Positions 44,184 to 53,590 are shown, numbered from the stretch's first letter. The stretch: 64,000 bases of DNA from Reyranella sp. (GCF_030651995.1 NZ_JAUSBN010000038.1:1-64000); one strand, 5' to 3'. A program made the numbers and translations. The notes: a model not told the origin generated them from the sequence alone.

Positions 44184-45239
44184 TCAGCGCTTCTGGCGAA
44201 AGAAGGTCGTGAGTGCGTAGCGGCGGCCCCGGATCACGGGGCCGACCGCATGCAGCAGCGAGCAGGAGAAGACGGCGGCTGCGCCCGCGGGCGGGCTGAC
44301 CCTCACGGCGGCATACTCCGGGAAGACCAGCTCACCACCCTCGAAATCGTCGTTGAGGTTCAGCGATACGGCGAAGGCGCGATCGGCCGTCGTTGGCGCC
44401 CCGTTGTCGCGATGCGCGGCGAAGAAGTGCCGGCCCTCGGCGCTATAGGACAGCACGACATGGGAGTCGAAGGTGAATTCGCGATCGAAGGCGAAGACCT
44501 TCGTGAGCTCGGGACCGATGCGATAGGCGAGGCGATCGGACACCGCCTTCAGCATCATCGGCTCGACGATCGTATAGTCCTCGGTGCGCTTCAGGGCGGC
44601 CATGTCGACGTTGCCGTAGCGGCTCGAGACGCCCGAATCCTTGTGGTCGCCCTTGCCCCACAGGCGGATGAGCTGGGTGCAGAACTCCGGCTCGAAGACG
44701 CGGGGCAGGACCAATACCGGCGCCATCGCGGTGTTCAAGCACAGGTCGGCGCCGCCGTCGGCGCGCACCGACCGGGCCACGTCGCCGATCGCCTCGGCAG
44801 CGGCCAGGAGCGCGCGCGTGTCGAAGGTGCCGGCCACCCGCTGGTTGGGATCGAGCACGATCACGCGCTGGCGCATGCCGATGCCCTGGCCGAAGGACAC
44901 CGCGCCGGCCTGGGAGAGAAACGCCGGCAGGAACTGGCCCTTGCCGTCGCAGAGCAGCAACGGTTCTTCAGACCCTGCGCCGAGCTTCTTCCAGAGCGGG
45001 CCGGCCGCCGCGACCGGATTGCCGGCGACCACGACGAGCTTGGTCGAGGCGGCGGTACAGGCGTCGCGGAGGGTCGCGAACTGCGCGGCATCCAGGGCGG
45101 AGAGATCCGCCACCGCTAGTAGCGCTACAGGGTCGCCGTTGAACGACCAGACGAACTTTCGCAGCTTGCCGTCGAGCCCCGGCAGCACGAAGTCGGGGAT
45201 ACGGTCACCGGGCCGGAGGGAGAGCGTGTTCGTCATCAT
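44184..45239 (-). CDS. Peroxiredoxin-like domain fused to a prolyl-4-hydroxylase-type 2OG-Fe(II) oxygenase
   Basis: A 351-residue two-domain protein. Residues ~1-165 follow a thioredoxin/AhpC-TSA-like fold (LRPGDRIPDFVLPGLDGKLRKF), but no peroxidatic PxxxTxxC motif is seen, so it is probably non-catalytic. Residues ~170-351 are a PiuC/P4H-type oxygenase: HFFAAHRDN supplies HxD, LLHAVGPVIRGRRYAL supplies the distal His and the 2OG Arg. SRYGNVDM and EGGELVFPEY also match. The protein is convergent with the TauD gene, separated by four bases. It is likely an oxidative post-translational or small-molecule hydroxylase. Confidence 0.82.
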   Translation of the reverse strand: MMTNTLSLRPGDRIPDFVLPGLDGKLRKFVWSFNGDPVALLAVADLSALDAAQFATLRDACTAASTKLVVVAGNPVAAAGPLWKKLGAGSEEPLLLCDGKGQFLPAFLSQAGAVSFGQGIGMRQRVIVLDPNQRVAGTFDTRALLAAAEAIGDVARSVRADGGADLCLNTAMAPVLVLPRVFEPEFCTQLIRLWGKGDHKDSGVSSRYGNVDMAALKRTEDYTIVEPMMLKAVSDRLAYRIGPELTKVFAFDREFTFDSHVVLSYSAEGRHFFAAHRDNGAPTTADRAFAVSLNLNDDFEGGELVFPEYAAVRVSPPAGAAAVFSCSLLHAVGPVIRGRRYALTTFFRQKR

Positions 45240-45379
45240 TCGTTCGGCGGGCTACCGGAGCTGTCGGGACTGTGCGAGCCGACTTTTGAGAGAAGGTGAT
45301 CAGGATACCGGAAGCCCCGGTTCCGGTGGGTCGCAAGTCGCCGCAGTCTGTGGATAACGGAACGCGACGGGAAGGGGGT

Positions 45380-47005
45380 TTAACCCCTCGCCAGACCTTC
45401 GAACAACATCGCGACGGCCTCCGCTCCCGGATCGGGAATACCCTCGAGGTGCGACGACGAAACATAGGTCGAGCGGCCGGCGCGGGCCGACGGCATCCGG
45501 GCGGTGGCGTCGGCACCGGCGCGCGCGGCTTTCGCGGCTTCGTCGAGGCCGCCCGACAGCGCCGCGAGGGCCGGCGCGATGGCGTCGATCATGGTGCGGT
45601 CGCCGGGTTTGGCACCGCCATAGGCCATCATCTTCGCGAGGCCGGCCGACAATGAATTCCGCCAGCTCGCACCACCCGACACGGACTGGCTGGCGGCCGA
45701 GAAGAAGATGGCCAGCAGAACGCCCGACGATCCGCCCATCGAGCGGGACAGCGCCTCGCTCGTGGCCGCGAAGAAACGGTCGAGCCTGGCGAGCGGCATC
45801 AGGGGCAGCGCCGCCTGCAGGTGACGGGCGGCGGTGGCGACGGTCGAGCCGGTATCTCCATCGCCCACCTTGGCGTCGAGCGCGTTGAGCTTTCCCTCGG
45901 CGGCAATCAGGATGTCGCAGGCCCGGCTCACCAGGGCGCTCAGCGACGGGTTCCGGCTCGCCCTGACGGGCTTTCTCTTCAGCTCCCGTGGCAGCTTCAC
46001 GAGCGTCGGCTTCACGTGGGTGCGGATCTTCGGCCAGACCAGCGGGCTGGCCGGCGACAGCAGCGCCTTCTCGAAGTCGGGCGTCAGGGGCAGCAGGCTG
46101 AGTGAGAAGCCATGCATGTCGAGAGAGGACACCAGCGTGGCCGGGCCCAGCACCAGTTTGACCTTGGCGCCGCGGCGGCTCGCCAGCACTTCGTTGGTGA
46201 GAAGGTTCATCTCCAGCGCCGTGGTGGACCCGAGATTGTTGACCAGAAGGGCATAGGAGCGCGCCGGCCTTGCCGCGGCGAAGAGGCGGTCGACGAGCAC
46301 GCGTGCGGCCTGGCGCGCGCCCTCGAAATTCACCAGGTCGACGCCCGGTTCCCCATGAAGGCCGAGGCCGAGTTCGGCCTTGCCGTCCGGAACACGGTCT
46401 TCGCGGCCGACGCCGGGAAGCGTGCAGGAGGACAATGAAATTCCGAGCGAGACCACCTGGTCGGCGGCCGTCCGGGCCATGGCGGCGACGGTCTTCAGGT
46501 TCGCCCCCTGCTCCGCATAGTGGCCGGCGACCTTCTCGACGAACATGACGCCGGCGATGCCGCGGGGCTGGGGAAGGTGCGGCAGCGCGATGTCGTCCTT
46601 CACGATCACGACCTCGACCTGCTTGCCGAGGGCGCGGGCGCGTTCCACGGCGAGGCCGAAGTTCAGGCGGTCGCCGGTGTAGTTCTTGAAGATGACGAGG
46701 CAGCCGCCCTTGCCCGTCACCGCCATGATCGCGGCGAACACCGCATCGACCGACGGCGAGGCAAAGACCTCGCCGTAGACGGCGGCAGTCAGCATGCCCT
46801 TGCCGACAAACGAGGCATGCGCCGGTTCGTGACCGGATCCGCCGCCCGCGACGATCGCCACGCGACCGGGCTTGTGGTCGGTGCGCAGGACGACCTTGAT
46901 GCCCGGATAGCCGTCGAGACGCGCCAGGTTGGCGCCGCCGCTGCTGCGCAACAGTCCGTCGATCGCGTCGACGACGAGGCTCTCCGTGCCGTTTATGAAT
47001 TGCAT
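45380..47005 (-). CDS. Dihydroxyacetone kinase family protein (DhaK-DhaL fusion)
   Basis: A 541-residue single-chain ATP-dependent kinase. DhaK (~1-325) has the substrate-binding His in GGGSGHEPAHASFVGKGML and KNYTGDRLNFGLA. DhaL (~350-541) has the Mg-ATP motif KVGDGDTGST and MGGSSGVLLAIFF. Dihydroxyacetone or other small ketose/triose substrates are likely. ATG 47005 follows a plausible start; the open frame continues upstream into the MFS gene's end. Only 8 nt separate it from the upstream MFS gene on the same strand, so they form an operon. Confidence 0.93.
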   Translation of the reverse strand: MQFINGTESLVVDAIDGLLRSSGGANLARLDGYPGIKVVLRTDHKPGRVAIVAGGGSGHEPAHASFVGKGMLTAAVYGEVFASPSVDAVFAAIMAVTGKGGCLVIFKNYTGDRLNFGLAVERARALGKQVEVVIVKDDIALPHLPQPRGIAGVMFVEKVAGHYAEQGANLKTVAAMARTAADQVVSLGISLSSCTLPGVGREDRVPDGKAELGLGLHGEPGVDLVNFEGARQAARVLVDRLFAAARPARSYALLVNNLGSTTALEMNLLTNEVLASRRGAKVKLVLGPATLVSSLDMHGFSLSLLPLTPDFEKALLSPASPLVWPKIRTHVKPTLVKLPRELKRKPVRASRNPSLSALVSRACDILIAAEGKLNALDAKVGDGDTGSTVATAARHLQAALPLMPLARLDRFFAATSEALSRSMGGSSGVLLAIFFSAASQSVSGGASWRNSLSAGLAKMMAYGGAKPGDRTMIDAIAPALAALSGGLDEAAKAARAGADATARMPSARAGRSTYVSSSHLEGIPDPGAEAVAMLFEGLARG

Positions 47006-47013
47006 GGCGGTTC

Positions 47014-48243
47014 TCACGTCGTGCGGTTGCTGCGAGTAGAGGCGCCGCCGTCCCCGGGGGCGGGAGGCCGGCGGACCAGCGTCCACCAGCCGATCAGCCC
47101 GACGATGCCGGTGACGGCGACACCGATGCCGATGTTCATCTGGGTGTCGTGCGGCACGTAGCCGATCAGCAGGGTGAGCACCGCGGCGGTGACCATCTGC
47201 ACGAAGCCCATCAGGGCGGAGGCCGCGCCGACCCGGCTGGCGGGGACGGCGGACAGCGCGTTCGCCATCGCATTGGGCATGTTGAGGCCGTTGCCCCAGC
47301 CCATCAGGACCAGCGGCACGATCAGGGCCAGCGGCGTGACGTATCCCAGCGCCGCCGTCGCCATCATCGCCAGGGCGCCGATCGTGAGAACGACCTGGCC
47401 CACCGGGATCAGGAGCAGGCTCTTCACCCGGCCCTGCAGGCGGCTGGAGACCAGGCTGCCCAGGACGAAGTTGCCGGCCCAGGCGAGGGTGAACCAGCCG
47501 AAGGTCTCGACGGCCACGCCCATGACCTGGATCAGCAGGATGGGGCCGCCCGAAAAGAAGACATTGAAGCCGGCCGAGGCGCAGGTGGTCGCGATCATGA
47601 GACCGATGAAGCGGCGCTCGCGGAGCACCGCGCGGAAGCCATCGAGATAATCGCGCACCACGCCCGTCGTCCGTGGTGCGGCCTTCGGCGCGGTCTCGCC
47701 GAGAATACGCCAGACGAGGATCAGCACCGCGAGCCCGCAGGCGGCCGTGAACCAGAAATTGCTGCGCCAGCCGAAGAAGCCGAGCAGCTGCCCGCCCAGC
47801 AGCGGCGACAGCGCCGGCGCCAGCGCCATGGAAGAGGCCATGTAGCCCATCGCCCGGGGAGCCTCGGCGCCGGTCCGGCTGTCACGCACGATGGCGCGGC
47901 CCAGCACCACGCCGCCGCAGGCACCGCAGGCCTGGACGAGGCGCGAGGCGATGAGGGTCTCGATCGTCGGACTGATCGCACAGCAGACGCTGCCGATCGT
48001 GAACACGACGAGGCTGCCCAGCAGCAACGGCCGGCGGCCCAGACCGTCCGAGAGCGGGCCGACGGCCAACTGGGCGAAGGCGAAGGCAAACAGGTAGATC
48101 GAGAGCGTCAACTGGGCGGTACCGTAGGAGACGCTCAGGTCAGTCGCGATGGTCGGCAGGGATGGCAGGAAGATGGTCAACGCCATCTGCGAGGACACAG
48201 TGGCGCTCATCAGCAGCCAGATTGGCGGTTTCGTCGTACGCAT
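47014..48243 (-). CDS. Bcr/CflA-type MFS drug-resistance transporter
   Basis: A 409-residue 12-helix MFS exporter. LSIYLFAFAFAQLAVGPLSDGLGRRPLLLG is the motif A region, followed by SRLVQACGACGGVVLGRAIVRD, the Bcr/CflA hallmark. The last cytoplasmic tail is short and basic. ATG 48243 has AGGTGA upstream. It is directly upstream of the DHA-kinase gene. The substrate could be a drug or a metabolite such as a triose. Confidence 0.88.
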   Translation of the reverse strand: MRTTKPPIWLLMSATVSSQMALTIFLPSLPTIATDLSVSYGTAQLTLSIYLFAFAFAQLAVGPLSDGLGRRPLLLGSLVVFTIGSVCCAISPTIETLIASRLVQACGACGGVVLGRAIVRDSRTGAEAPRAMGYMASSMALAPALSPLLGGQLLGFFGWRSNFWFTAACGLAVLILVWRILGETAPKAAPRTTGVVRDYLDGFRAVLRERRFIGLMIATTCASAGFNVFFSGGPILLIQVMGVAVETFGWFTLAWAGNFVLGSLVSSRLQGRVKSLLLIPVGQVVLTIGALAMMATAALGYVTPLALIVPLVLMGWGNGLNMPNAMANALSAVPASRVGAASALMGFVQMVTAAVLTLLIGYVPHDTQMNIGIGVAVTGIVGLIGWWTLVRRPPAPGDGGASTRSNRTT

Positions 48244-48325
48244 GCGCGGCAATTTCACCTGTCCGCGACAGGCGGATGGCCGGCTCTTAGCAGCCTTCGG
48301 CCGCGCCGGGCAGTGCCGCCGTCCA

Positions 48326-48931
48326 TCAGGCGGTTGGCAGCCGTCCCTGAACCGTGAAGCGCCCATCGGCGCCGCGTTGCATCGCCACGATCTCGCCGCT
48401 GCCGGGAAAGATCTGGCTGAGGGCCGTCACCACCACCTGATGCGTGACGAACACGGTCGGCCTCGCGAGGTCGAGTCGTCCGATCCACTGCCGCAGCGCC
48501 TCGATCTGGGCGGTCTCGCGCGACCGGTCCTGAAAGAAGGAGTTGAGCAGGGGTTGCGGGCGGATCTCACCCAGCTTCATCAGGCTCGCGGTGTCGAGGC
48601 AGCGGCACCACTGGCTGGAATAGACCTCGGCGGCGGCGATGCCGTTGGCCCGGAACAGGTCGCCGATCCGGACGGACTGCGCCCGACCTTCCGCTGAGAG
48701 ATTTCGCTGGGTCGCGCAGTCCTCGAGGCGGAAGCCCGCCGGGTCGCTGGTGCCGGGCGCCGTGGCATGGCGAATCAGCGCGAACGACCCCGGGCGGCGC
48801 AGGACCGCCCAGGGATCGCTCTGGGCCGAGACGGTGCGACTGCTGCCGTACGCCGCAAAAGCCACAAGGCCTGCGATCAGCGCACGGCGCGATGGGGCGG
48901 CAGGTGGTAATCCAGAGAAAGACGGTGTCAC
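48326..48931 (-). CDS. Exported histidine phosphatase family protein
   Basis: A ~201-residue branch-1 histidine phosphatase. The catalytic RHA motif is FALIRHATAPG and the second His is in FVTHQVVVTAL. The N-terminus carries SRRALIAGLVAFAAYG, a Tat-like signal with a twin arginine, so it is probably periplasmic. The start is uncertain: GTG 48931 fits the signal, and the frame remains open to a TTG at 49075. Substrate unknown; family members dephosphorylate proteins or small phosphates. Confidence 0.85.
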   Translation of the reverse strand: MTPSFSGLPPAAPSRRALIAGLVAFAAYGSSRTVSAQSDPWAVLRRPGSFALIRHATAPGTSDPAGFRLEDCATQRNLSAEGRAQSVRIGDLFRANGIAAAEVYSSQWCRCLDTASLMKLGEIRPQPLLNSFFQDRSRETAQIEALRQWIGRLDLARPTVFVTHQVVVTALSQIFPGSGEIVAMQRGADGRFTVQGRLPTA

Positions 48932-49124
48932 GAACCGACGTTTACGTGCGGCCCTCTCGCAGGTCCACGACGGGACACCAATGCTCACTGTGCTTTGATC
49001 GACCGTGAGCCAGCGGACTTGCTCCGATCTGCGACACCACGGCCTAGGGCACGACCCAGGGCATGCCAGAACCAAGTACCCCAGGGCAATTTACGGCAGC
49101 AAGCGTGGCGCCCTACACTCGGCC

Positions 49125-49775
49125 ATGGGCGATCTGCGGAAACGGGCGTGGCAGTGGTCGAAACGCGCGACGGCATCATTCGGCGAACTGACTTGCGCGC
49201 TCTTCTACGAGCGCTCGCTGGCCGAGCCGGTGCGGCCACCGTTGAACCCGCTCGGCGCCTCGATCCGACTGGCGGAGGAGTCCGACCTAGACACGATCTG
49301 CCAACTCTATGCGGACGACCCTTGGCTGTGGCTCGGTGACGGACCGCGCGACCAGGCAGCTCGCGGGCTCTACCTTGATCGGCTACGCCGCGGCGAACGC
49401 TGCTTCCTGGCCTTCGTCGATGGCGTGTTGGCGCACGCCAACTGGACCTGCTTCACCTGGGGCGACGCCCTGCCGGGACATCCAATCAGATTGCGTCCGG
49501 GCGAGGTCTACACCACCGATGCCTTTACGCCGCCGGCCTTCCGCGGCAAGGGCGTCCATGGACTGGTGCTGGGCACAATGCTGGACCAAGCGCGGCGGCA
49601 GGGTGCCCGCCATGCCTATACGCTGGGCCAGCTCGACCGGCCCGACGCGCACAAGGGGCTGCGTGCGCTGGGTTGGCAGGAGTGCGGACGCGTCTACTTT
49701 TTCCTGCCTCGCGGCGCGGTGCGGACACCGTTCCTGCTCAGGCGCGGCATGACCCAGCCGCTGTTTCGCGACTGA
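49125..49775 (+). CDS. GNAT family N-acetyltransferase
   Basis: A 216-residue GNAT enzyme. The acetyl-CoA loop RxxGxG/A is PAFRGKGVHGLVLGTML (~135-150). The preceding PGEVYTTDAFTPPAFRGKG is a typical beta4-alpha3. The N-terminal ~45 residues are basic and of unknown purpose. ATG 49125 (MGDLRKRAW) is preferred; the frame continues upstream to an ATG at 49005 without family similarity. Convergent with livG, 9 nt apart. Substrate unknown. Confidence 0.82.
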   Translation: MGDLRKRAWQWSKRATASFGELTCALFYERSLAEPVRPPLNPLGASIRLAEESDLDTICQLYADDPWLWLGDGPRDQAARGLYLDRLRRGERCFLAFVDGVLAHANWTCFTWGDALPGHPIRLRPGEVYTTDAFTPPAFRGKGVHGLVLGTMLDQARRQGARHAYTLGQLDRPDAHKGLRALGWQECGRVYFFLPRGAVRTPFLLRRGMTQPLFRD

Positions 49776-49784
49776 GTCGCCGGC

Positions 49785-50513
49785 TCACGCAGTCGTACCG
49801 AAATAGATGCCGAGCGCCCGGCGGTCGGTAAGGACCTCGTCTGCCGGGCCATCGGCGATCTTTTCGCCGCGGTCGAGAACCACGATGCGGTCGGCGAGAG
49901 TCGCCATGACACGCACCATGTGCTCGATGATCAGGATGGCGATGCCACGCTCGCGGATGGCGCGTACCAGGGTGATGCCCTGGTCGACTTCGCTGCTGTT
50001 CAGGCCCGACAGGCACTCGTCGAGGAGGATCAGTTTCGGCCGCGCCGCCAGCGCGCGGGCGATTTCGAGGCGACGACGCTGACTGGCATTCAGCGTATCG
50101 CAGGCAAGGCCTGCCACGGCCGAGAGGCCTGCGAAGGCGAGCACTTGCTCGGCAAGGCGGCGTGCGGCGGGAACTCCGCTTGGCCGGTCGGTGCCACTGC
50201 CGTAAAGCGCACCCAGCGTGACGCATTCGATGGCGGTCAGCCCGCGGAACGGTTGCACGAGTTGGAAGGTGCGCACCAGTCCCATCTCAGCGATGCGGGA
50301 CGGCGTAAGACCGGAAATGTCACGGCTGGCGAAGGTGATCCTCCCCCGATGACGGCCCAGCGCGCCCGACACGGCATTCACCATCGTCGACTTACCGGCG
50401 CCGTTGGGGCCGACGAGGCCGACGATCTCGCCTTCCTGCACCCCGAAAGAAACTCCGTTCAGCGCGCGAAGACCGCCGAATTGGACCGAAACATCCTGGA
50501 CATCAAGCAGCAT
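49785..50513 (-). CDS. livG: Branched-chain amino acid/amide ABC transporter ATP-binding protein (LivG-like)
   Basis: A 242-residue ABC ATPase. Walker A is GPNGAGKST and Walker B is LILLDECLSGLN. LVRTFQLVQPFRGLTAIECVTLG is the LivG Q-loop block. The signature is degenerate: LNASQRRRLEIARAL in place of LSGGQ. The ATG at 50513 lies 11 nt inside the CoA-ligase-like gene, so they are coupled. It probably pairs with LivF, LivH and LivM. Substrate could be a branched-chain amino acid, urea, amide or short acid. Confidence 0.88.
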   Translation of the reverse strand: MLLDVQDVSVQFGGLRALNGVSFGVQEGEIVGLVGPNGAGKSTMVNAVSGALGRHRGRITFASRDISGLTPSRIAEMGLVRTFQLVQPFRGLTAIECVTLGALYGSGTDRPSGVPAARRLAEQVLAFAGLSAVAGLACDTLNASQRRRLEIARALAARPKLILLDECLSGLNSSEVDQGITLVRAIRERGIAILIIEHMVRVMATLADRIVVLDRGEKIADGPADEVLTDRRALGIYFGTTA

Positions 50514-51885
50514 GGCCGCCCGTCGCCGCACCGTGGTGGGCGAGCGCCCCCAGCGCCAAGGCAAGTTCGCGCGTGGCTCGATAAGTGGGAATGCGGGCAG
50601 CGTTGAGGGCCGCCATGTTGACCACATCGGCGTCGCGCGACGCCCAGTAGACTGCCACCGGCAGGCCGAGCGTCGGCACCGAGCGTGCCAGGCTCTGGGC
50701 GAGGTCGGGCCAGGTGGTCGGGACATCCGTGATCGAAACTGCGATCAGATCGGCTTCGCCGGATGCCGCGATCTCGGCCATCACGATCGGATAGAGTCGC
50801 GCATAGTCACGCCAAACCGGCGTGAGATCGACGGGATTGGCGCTGGCAGCGTAAACCGGCAGGTGCCGTGCGATGGCTGACGTCAGCTTTGGGGAGAAGC
50901 GCGGAATGGTCAGGCCATGCTCTCCTGCCAGGTCGGCAATCTCGGTCCCGATCCCGCCGGTGCCGGTTACGATGGCGAGGCGCTTGCCGCCCAGCGGTCG
51001 GCCCTGCCAGAGCAGGGCGCGCGACACATGGAGCAGATCCAGACCGGAGTGCACGACGATCGCATCGTCGGGAAGGCTGCTCGCCAATCGCGCTCCGTCG
51101 GCTGGTATGCCGACATGGGCGAGCGATGCTGCTTGACCAGACAGCGTGCGGGCGAGCGGACACACCACGACCGGCTTGGCCTTGGCGGCCTCCGTCAAGG
51201 TCTCCATGAATGACGGCAGGTCGCGCACCGACTCGACGTATAGGCCGATGACGCCGGTGGCCGGATCCCCGGCGAGATACGCCACGCAATCGGCCAGCGA
51301 GACGTCGACCGTGTTGCCGACGTCGCAAAAGCAGGAGACCGCCATGCCGCTGTCGGCGGCGTACATGGCCAACGCCATACCGAAGCCGCCGCTCTGTGTC
51401 GCCACACCCAAGCCGGCCGCACCGCCCGGGGGCATCAGCGGGATGATCGAGGCGTTCAGTCCGATCGAGCCGTTGAGTAGCCCGACGCAATTGGGCCCGA
51501 CGACGCGCATGCCGGCACGGCGTGCGGCTGCGCCCAGCCGCTGCTGCAGCTCGAGCCCCTCGTGCGCCACCTCGCCGAAGCCGCTCGGGATGGCGAGCAG
51601 GAAGCCGACGCAGCCCTCGGGAGAGCGCTCGATCGCCTCGACCAGGCGCTCGCCCGGCGCCAGGACGATCAGCAGATCGACCGGCTGCGGCAGTGCCTCC
51701 AGCGAGGGAACGGACATCCGGCCGGCAATATCGGTTTCACCGGGATTGATGGCAAAAAGTTCGCCGCGGAAGGACTCAGCCAGGCGCGCAAAGACCTGTC
51801 CGCCCAGCTTGTCGGTGCTCGCCGATGCGCCGAGCACGGCGATGGATCGCGGCGAGAACAGGCGGGAGAGGTCGAGTGGGGGCAT
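50503..51885 (-). CDS. CoA-binding/acyl-CoA synthetase (NDP-forming) alpha-subunit-like protein
   Basis: A 460-residue protein with the alpha-subunit arrangement of NDP-forming acyl-CoA synthetases. A CoA-binding Rossmann domain (~5-125; IAVLGASASTDKLGGQVF) is followed by ligase-CoA domains (GPNCVGLLNG, ATQSGGFGMALAMYA). LAHVGIPADG resembles the phosphohistidine loop. No ATP-grasp beta domain follows, and none is encoded nearby, so the partner subunit must be elsewhere or the protein acts differently. Lying between livF and livG suggests that the imported substrate, or a product of it, becomes a CoA ester. That is inference. The ATG at 51885 is 11 nt from the end of livF. Confidence 0.82.
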   Translation of the reverse strand: MPPLDLSRLFSPRSIAVLGASASTDKLGGQVFARLAESFRGELFAINPGETDIAGRMSVPSLEALPQPVDLLIVLAPGERLVEAIERSPEGCVGFLLAIPSGFGEVAHEGLELQQRLGAAARRAGMRVVGPNCVGLLNGSIGLNASIIPLMPPGGAAGLGVATQSGGFGMALAMYAADSGMAVSCFCDVGNTVDVSLADCVAYLAGDPATGVIGLYVESVRDLPSFMETLTEAAKAKPVVVCPLARTLSGQAASLAHVGIPADGARLASSLPDDAIVVHSGLDLLHVSRALLWQGRPLGGKRLAIVTGTGGIGTEIADLAGEHGLTIPRFSPKLTSAIARHLPVYAASANPVDLTPVWRDYARLYPIVMAEIAASGEADLIAVSITDVPTTWPDLAQSLARSVPTLGLPVAVYWASRDADVVNMAALNAARIPTYRATRELALALGALAHHGAATGGHAA

Positions 51886-51896
51886 GGCGTGTCAGC

Positions 51897-52601
51897 TCAG
51901 TATCCAACGAAATGACGAGGGAGATCCGGGTCGTCGCGCAGGACCTTGGCGGGGCCCTCCATGACGATGGCGCCGCCGCTCAGGACGCAGCCGCGATCGG
52001 CATGCGCCAGCGCCAGTGGCACGTTCTGCTCGGCGGTAAGCAGCGTTATGCCCTGCTCATGAAGTCCTACCAAGGCTGTAAACAGCGACTTGACGACCAG
52101 TGGTGCCAGGCCGAGCGTGACTTCGTCGATGATGAGAAGCCGGGGTGAGGCCATTAGTGCGCGGCCAATGGCGCACATCTGCTGCTCACCCCCGCTCAAC
52201 GTGCCGGCGATCTGGCGGGTCCGCTCGGCCAGCACGGGAAACAGCTCGCAGACCCTGTCGAGGTTGCGCCGCCGTATCGCCGGATCGGCCAGCGCGTGTG
52301 TGCCGGCCATGAGGTTTTCGCGCACCGTCATGCCGGAAAAGAGCCGACGGCCCTCCGGCACCAGGGCAACGCCGAGTCGCAGACGACGATGGGGCGGCAG
52401 AAACCGAATGTCTTCGCCATCGAGGCAGATTTCACCCTGCCGGGCCGGCACGAGACCGGCCAGAACGCCGAGCAACGTCGACTTGCCGGCGCCGACCGGT
52501 CCGAGCAGCGCCAGCCATTCGCCCGCCTTCACGTCGAGGTCGAGAGAGCGGATGGCCATCATGCCGCCGTAGCCGGCGGAGAGCCCGCGCACGCTGAGCA
52601 T
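51897..52601 (-). CDS. livF: Branched-chain amino acid/amide ABC transporter ATP-binding protein (LivF-like)
   Basis: A 234-residue ABC ATPase. Walker A is GPVGAGKST, signature TLSGGEQQMCAIGRAL, Walker B LLIIDEVTLGLAPL, and VALVPEGRRLFSGMTVRENL is the LivF hallmark. The start ATG at 52601 shares its A with the livM stop (TGATG). The Walker A third residue is Val rather than Asn, a tolerated difference. With LivG it forms the cytoplasmic ATPase pair. Confidence 0.9.
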   Translation of the reverse strand: MLSVRGLSAGYGGMMAIRSLDLDVKAGEWLALLGPVGAGKSTLLGVLAGLVPARQGEICLDGEDIRFLPPHRRLRLGVALVPEGRRLFSGMTVRENLMAGTHALADPAIRRRNLDRVCELFPVLAERTRQIAGTLSGGEQQMCAIGRALMASPRLLIIDEVTLGLAPLVVKSLFTALVGLHEQGITLLTAEQNVPLALAHADRGCVLSGGAIVMEGPAKVLRDDPDLPRHFVGY

Positions 52602-53590
52602 CAGGACCTGTGCCGCAGCCAGGCGCGAACCGCGGGCCAGTGTCGCGCGACGAAGCCCTGTGCGCCGTCCGGCAGCATCAGCACGACCAGCATGATCGTC
52701 ACCCCGAGTATCAACAGGTGGAATTTCAGGAGGTGGCTCCACGCCAGTGTTGTCGCGCTCTCGATCAGCAGCGAGCCGATCAGAGGGCCGAATACAGTGC
52801 CAGCGCCCCCCAGCAGAAACATGACGAACGCCTTGACCGATATCGACATGTCGAACACCTGCGACGGCTCGATGAAGCCGACCCATCGCGCGTACAGCCC
52901 GCCGGCAGCCGCCGTCAGAAGCGCGCTCAGCATCCACGCGATCGACTTCACGCGCAGCGTGGCTACACCTGTCGCCTCTGCTGCCTCTTCGTTGGCCCGG
53001 ATGGCACGGCAGCCGTAGCCGAAGCGGCTGTCGCGGAGGAAGATGCCAAGGGCAAGGCTGGCGGCGAACAGCGCGACGAAACCGGAATAGGCGCGGTACG
53101 CGGCGTCGCTCGCCGTGCCTGCCCCGAGCGGCAGCGACAGGCCTGCGGCGCCGCCCGTGAAGCCCGACAGGTTGGCGGCCAGGGCTGACACGACCTCGTT
53201 CAGTCCGAGCGTTGCGATCGCGAAATAGTGGCCACGCAGGCGTAGCAGCAGCGGCCCGACCGCCAATGCCAGCACCGCAGCCGGAACCGCGCCGATGAGC
53301 AGGGCGGGCGCCACGCCGAATCCGGCGGTCATAGCCAGTGCTGCGCCGTAGGCACCCATGCCGAAGAACACGACGTTGCCAAAGGCGGGGTAGCCGACGA
53401 AGCCCGCCATGGCATTCATGCCCTGGGCAATAACAGCGAGCATGAGAACGCTGGTCAACAGCCGCAGCCAGTAAAGCGACAGAAACGGCGGCAGGACGAC
53501 AAGGATCGCCAGCAGCGCGCAGGAGAGTGCCGCGGTGCGTAGGCTGCCGGCCCACGGACTGCTACGCCATCTAGCGAGCAAGGCTGCCAT
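52601..53590 (-). CDS. livM: Branched-chain amino acid/amide ABC transporter permease (LivM-like)
   Basis: A 329-residue inner-membrane permease with about 9-10 transmembrane segments. The LivM block GFVGYPAFGNVVFFGMGAYGAALA follows the second helix, and SRFGYGCRAIRANEEAAEATGV is the cytoplasmic coupling loop. GGAGTVFGPLIGSLLIES is the late family motif. It starts 9 nt after livH ends and shares one base with livF. Partner to LivH. Confidence 0.92.
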   Translation of the reverse strand: MAALLARWRSSPWAGSLRTAALSCALLAILVVLPPFLSLYWLRLLTSVLMLAVIAQGMNAMAGFVGYPAFGNVVFFGMGAYGAALAMTAGFGVAPALLIGAVPAAVLALAVGPLLLRLRGHYFAIATLGLNEVVSALAANLSGFTGGAAGLSLPLGAGTASDAAYRAYSGFVALFAASLALGIFLRDSRFGYGCRAIRANEEAAEATGVATLRVKSIAWMLSALLTAAAGGLYARWVGFIEPSQVFDMSISVKAFVMFLLGGAGTVFGPLIGSLLIESATTLAWSHLLKFHLLILGVTIMLVVLMLPDGAQGFVARHWPAVRAWLRHRS

